A stretch of DNA of 64,000 nucleotides from Symplocastrum torsivum CPER-KK1 (GTDB lineage Bacteria > Cyanobacteriota > Cyanobacteriia > Cyanobacteriales > Coleofasciculaceae), in assembly GCA_019358875.1 (NCBI GenBank), contig JAHHIF010000015.1, forward strand, positions 1-64,000, written 5' to 3'. Position 1 is the stretch's first letter. Each line of letters begins with the position of its first letter. The position numbers and the translations under genes were made by a program. Under the pieces are notes generated by a model. The model worked only from the letters and a program-made list of their open reading frames with translations, was not told where the DNA came from and made no database searches. Positions 63,826-64,000 of this stretch are shown in pieces.

Positions 63826-64000
63826 ATGATGAATACCAACGGACAATTTTTTGACGAGTATAACAACAACGTGGAACCCATTCCACCAGTAGTTCACTCT
63901 GATGATTATGTGGAACCTGCTATTACGGTTCAAGCTGAAGACGCTTTAGATGAGGCAGAAGGCGAGGCAGGAGCGGGTAATATTGCGGCTGGAGTAGCCG
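63826..64000 (+). CDS. Unknown acidic protein, start only (cut by window edge)
   Basis: ATG 63826 opens a frame that continues past the window. The visible 58 residues are acidic and rich in Asp, Glu and Pro (MMNTNGQFFDEYNNNVEPIP, then SDDYVEPAITV and ALDEAEGEAGAGNIAAGVA). There is no signal peptide. A GGGAG is present 13 nt upstream. I do not recognise it. The change from acidic to Gly/Ala-rich sequence at the end suggests a low-complexity or precursor-like protein, but too little is visible. Confidence 0.55.
   Translation, partial: MMNTNGQFFDEYNNNVEPIPPVVHSDDYVEPAITVQAEDALDEAEGEAGAGNIAAGVA

Overview
The window is chromosomal DNA of a cyanobacterium, most likely a filamentous one. The evidence is the density of HIP1 octamers (GCGATCGC), a Psb35-type photosystem II protein, SLH-OprB porins, a GuaB3-type enzyme, DUF3038/DUF4335/DUF3082 families, and the guaB-type/yfr1/trxA gene order. 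No tRNA, rRNA, CRISPR array or prophage was seen.

Layout. 1-2 kb: the cut end of an IS630-type transposase, a small MITE-like repeat, an MgtC-family membrane protein and a creatininase-family amidohydrolase. 2-8 kb: a phosphate-response block (response regulator, histidine kinase, PhoU, Tat-exported PhoX phosphatase) with a four-unit Pho-box-like array before phoX. 8-12.6 kb: two tandem SLH-OprB porins that share a 338-bp identical core. 13-15 kb: small secreted or hypothetical proteins. 15-22 kb: the rimP-nusA-ylxR-infB operon on the minus strand, with a terminator-like hairpin directly before rimP. 22-28 kb: membrane and housekeeping genes including a Clp-fold protease and an ACT-domain malic enzyme. 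28.6-32.5 kb: a TetR repressor divergent from a DevBCA-type exporter. 32.6-36.8 kb: a pentapeptide protein, ilvD, a DUF4058 gene broken by a shrunken IS701-type element, and an orphan HicB. 36.9-40.3 kb: a LOG protein, trxA, the small RNA Yfr1 and guaB3. 40.5-47.2 kb: a nucleotidyltransferase, mutS2 and a DUF3038/DUF4335 pair. 47.4-59 kb: glycosyltransferase, Uma2 nuclease, an HTH-NB-ARC-TPR STAND protein, Psb35, a pilin-like lipoprotein, an MFS transporter, a pentapeptide protein and a PaaK-like ligase. 59.3-63.4 kb: a PD-(D/E)XK-like nuclease, an HTH-NACHT STAND NTPase, and a two-gene unit ending in an HNH nuclease.

How parts may work together. The most striking link is between distant loci. 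Yfr1 near 38.9 kb carries the conserved core ACUCCUCACACC. Both porin genes at 8.3 and 10.6 kb carry GGTGTGAGGA at the ribosome-binding site, a perfect 10-nt complement. This suggests that the two porins are Yfr1 targets, as reported for porins of Prochlorococcus. The phosphate block is a self-contained sensing and scavenging unit. The 59-63 kb cluster is a candidate nuclease/STAND defence module, but that role is inferred from domains and neighbourhood only.
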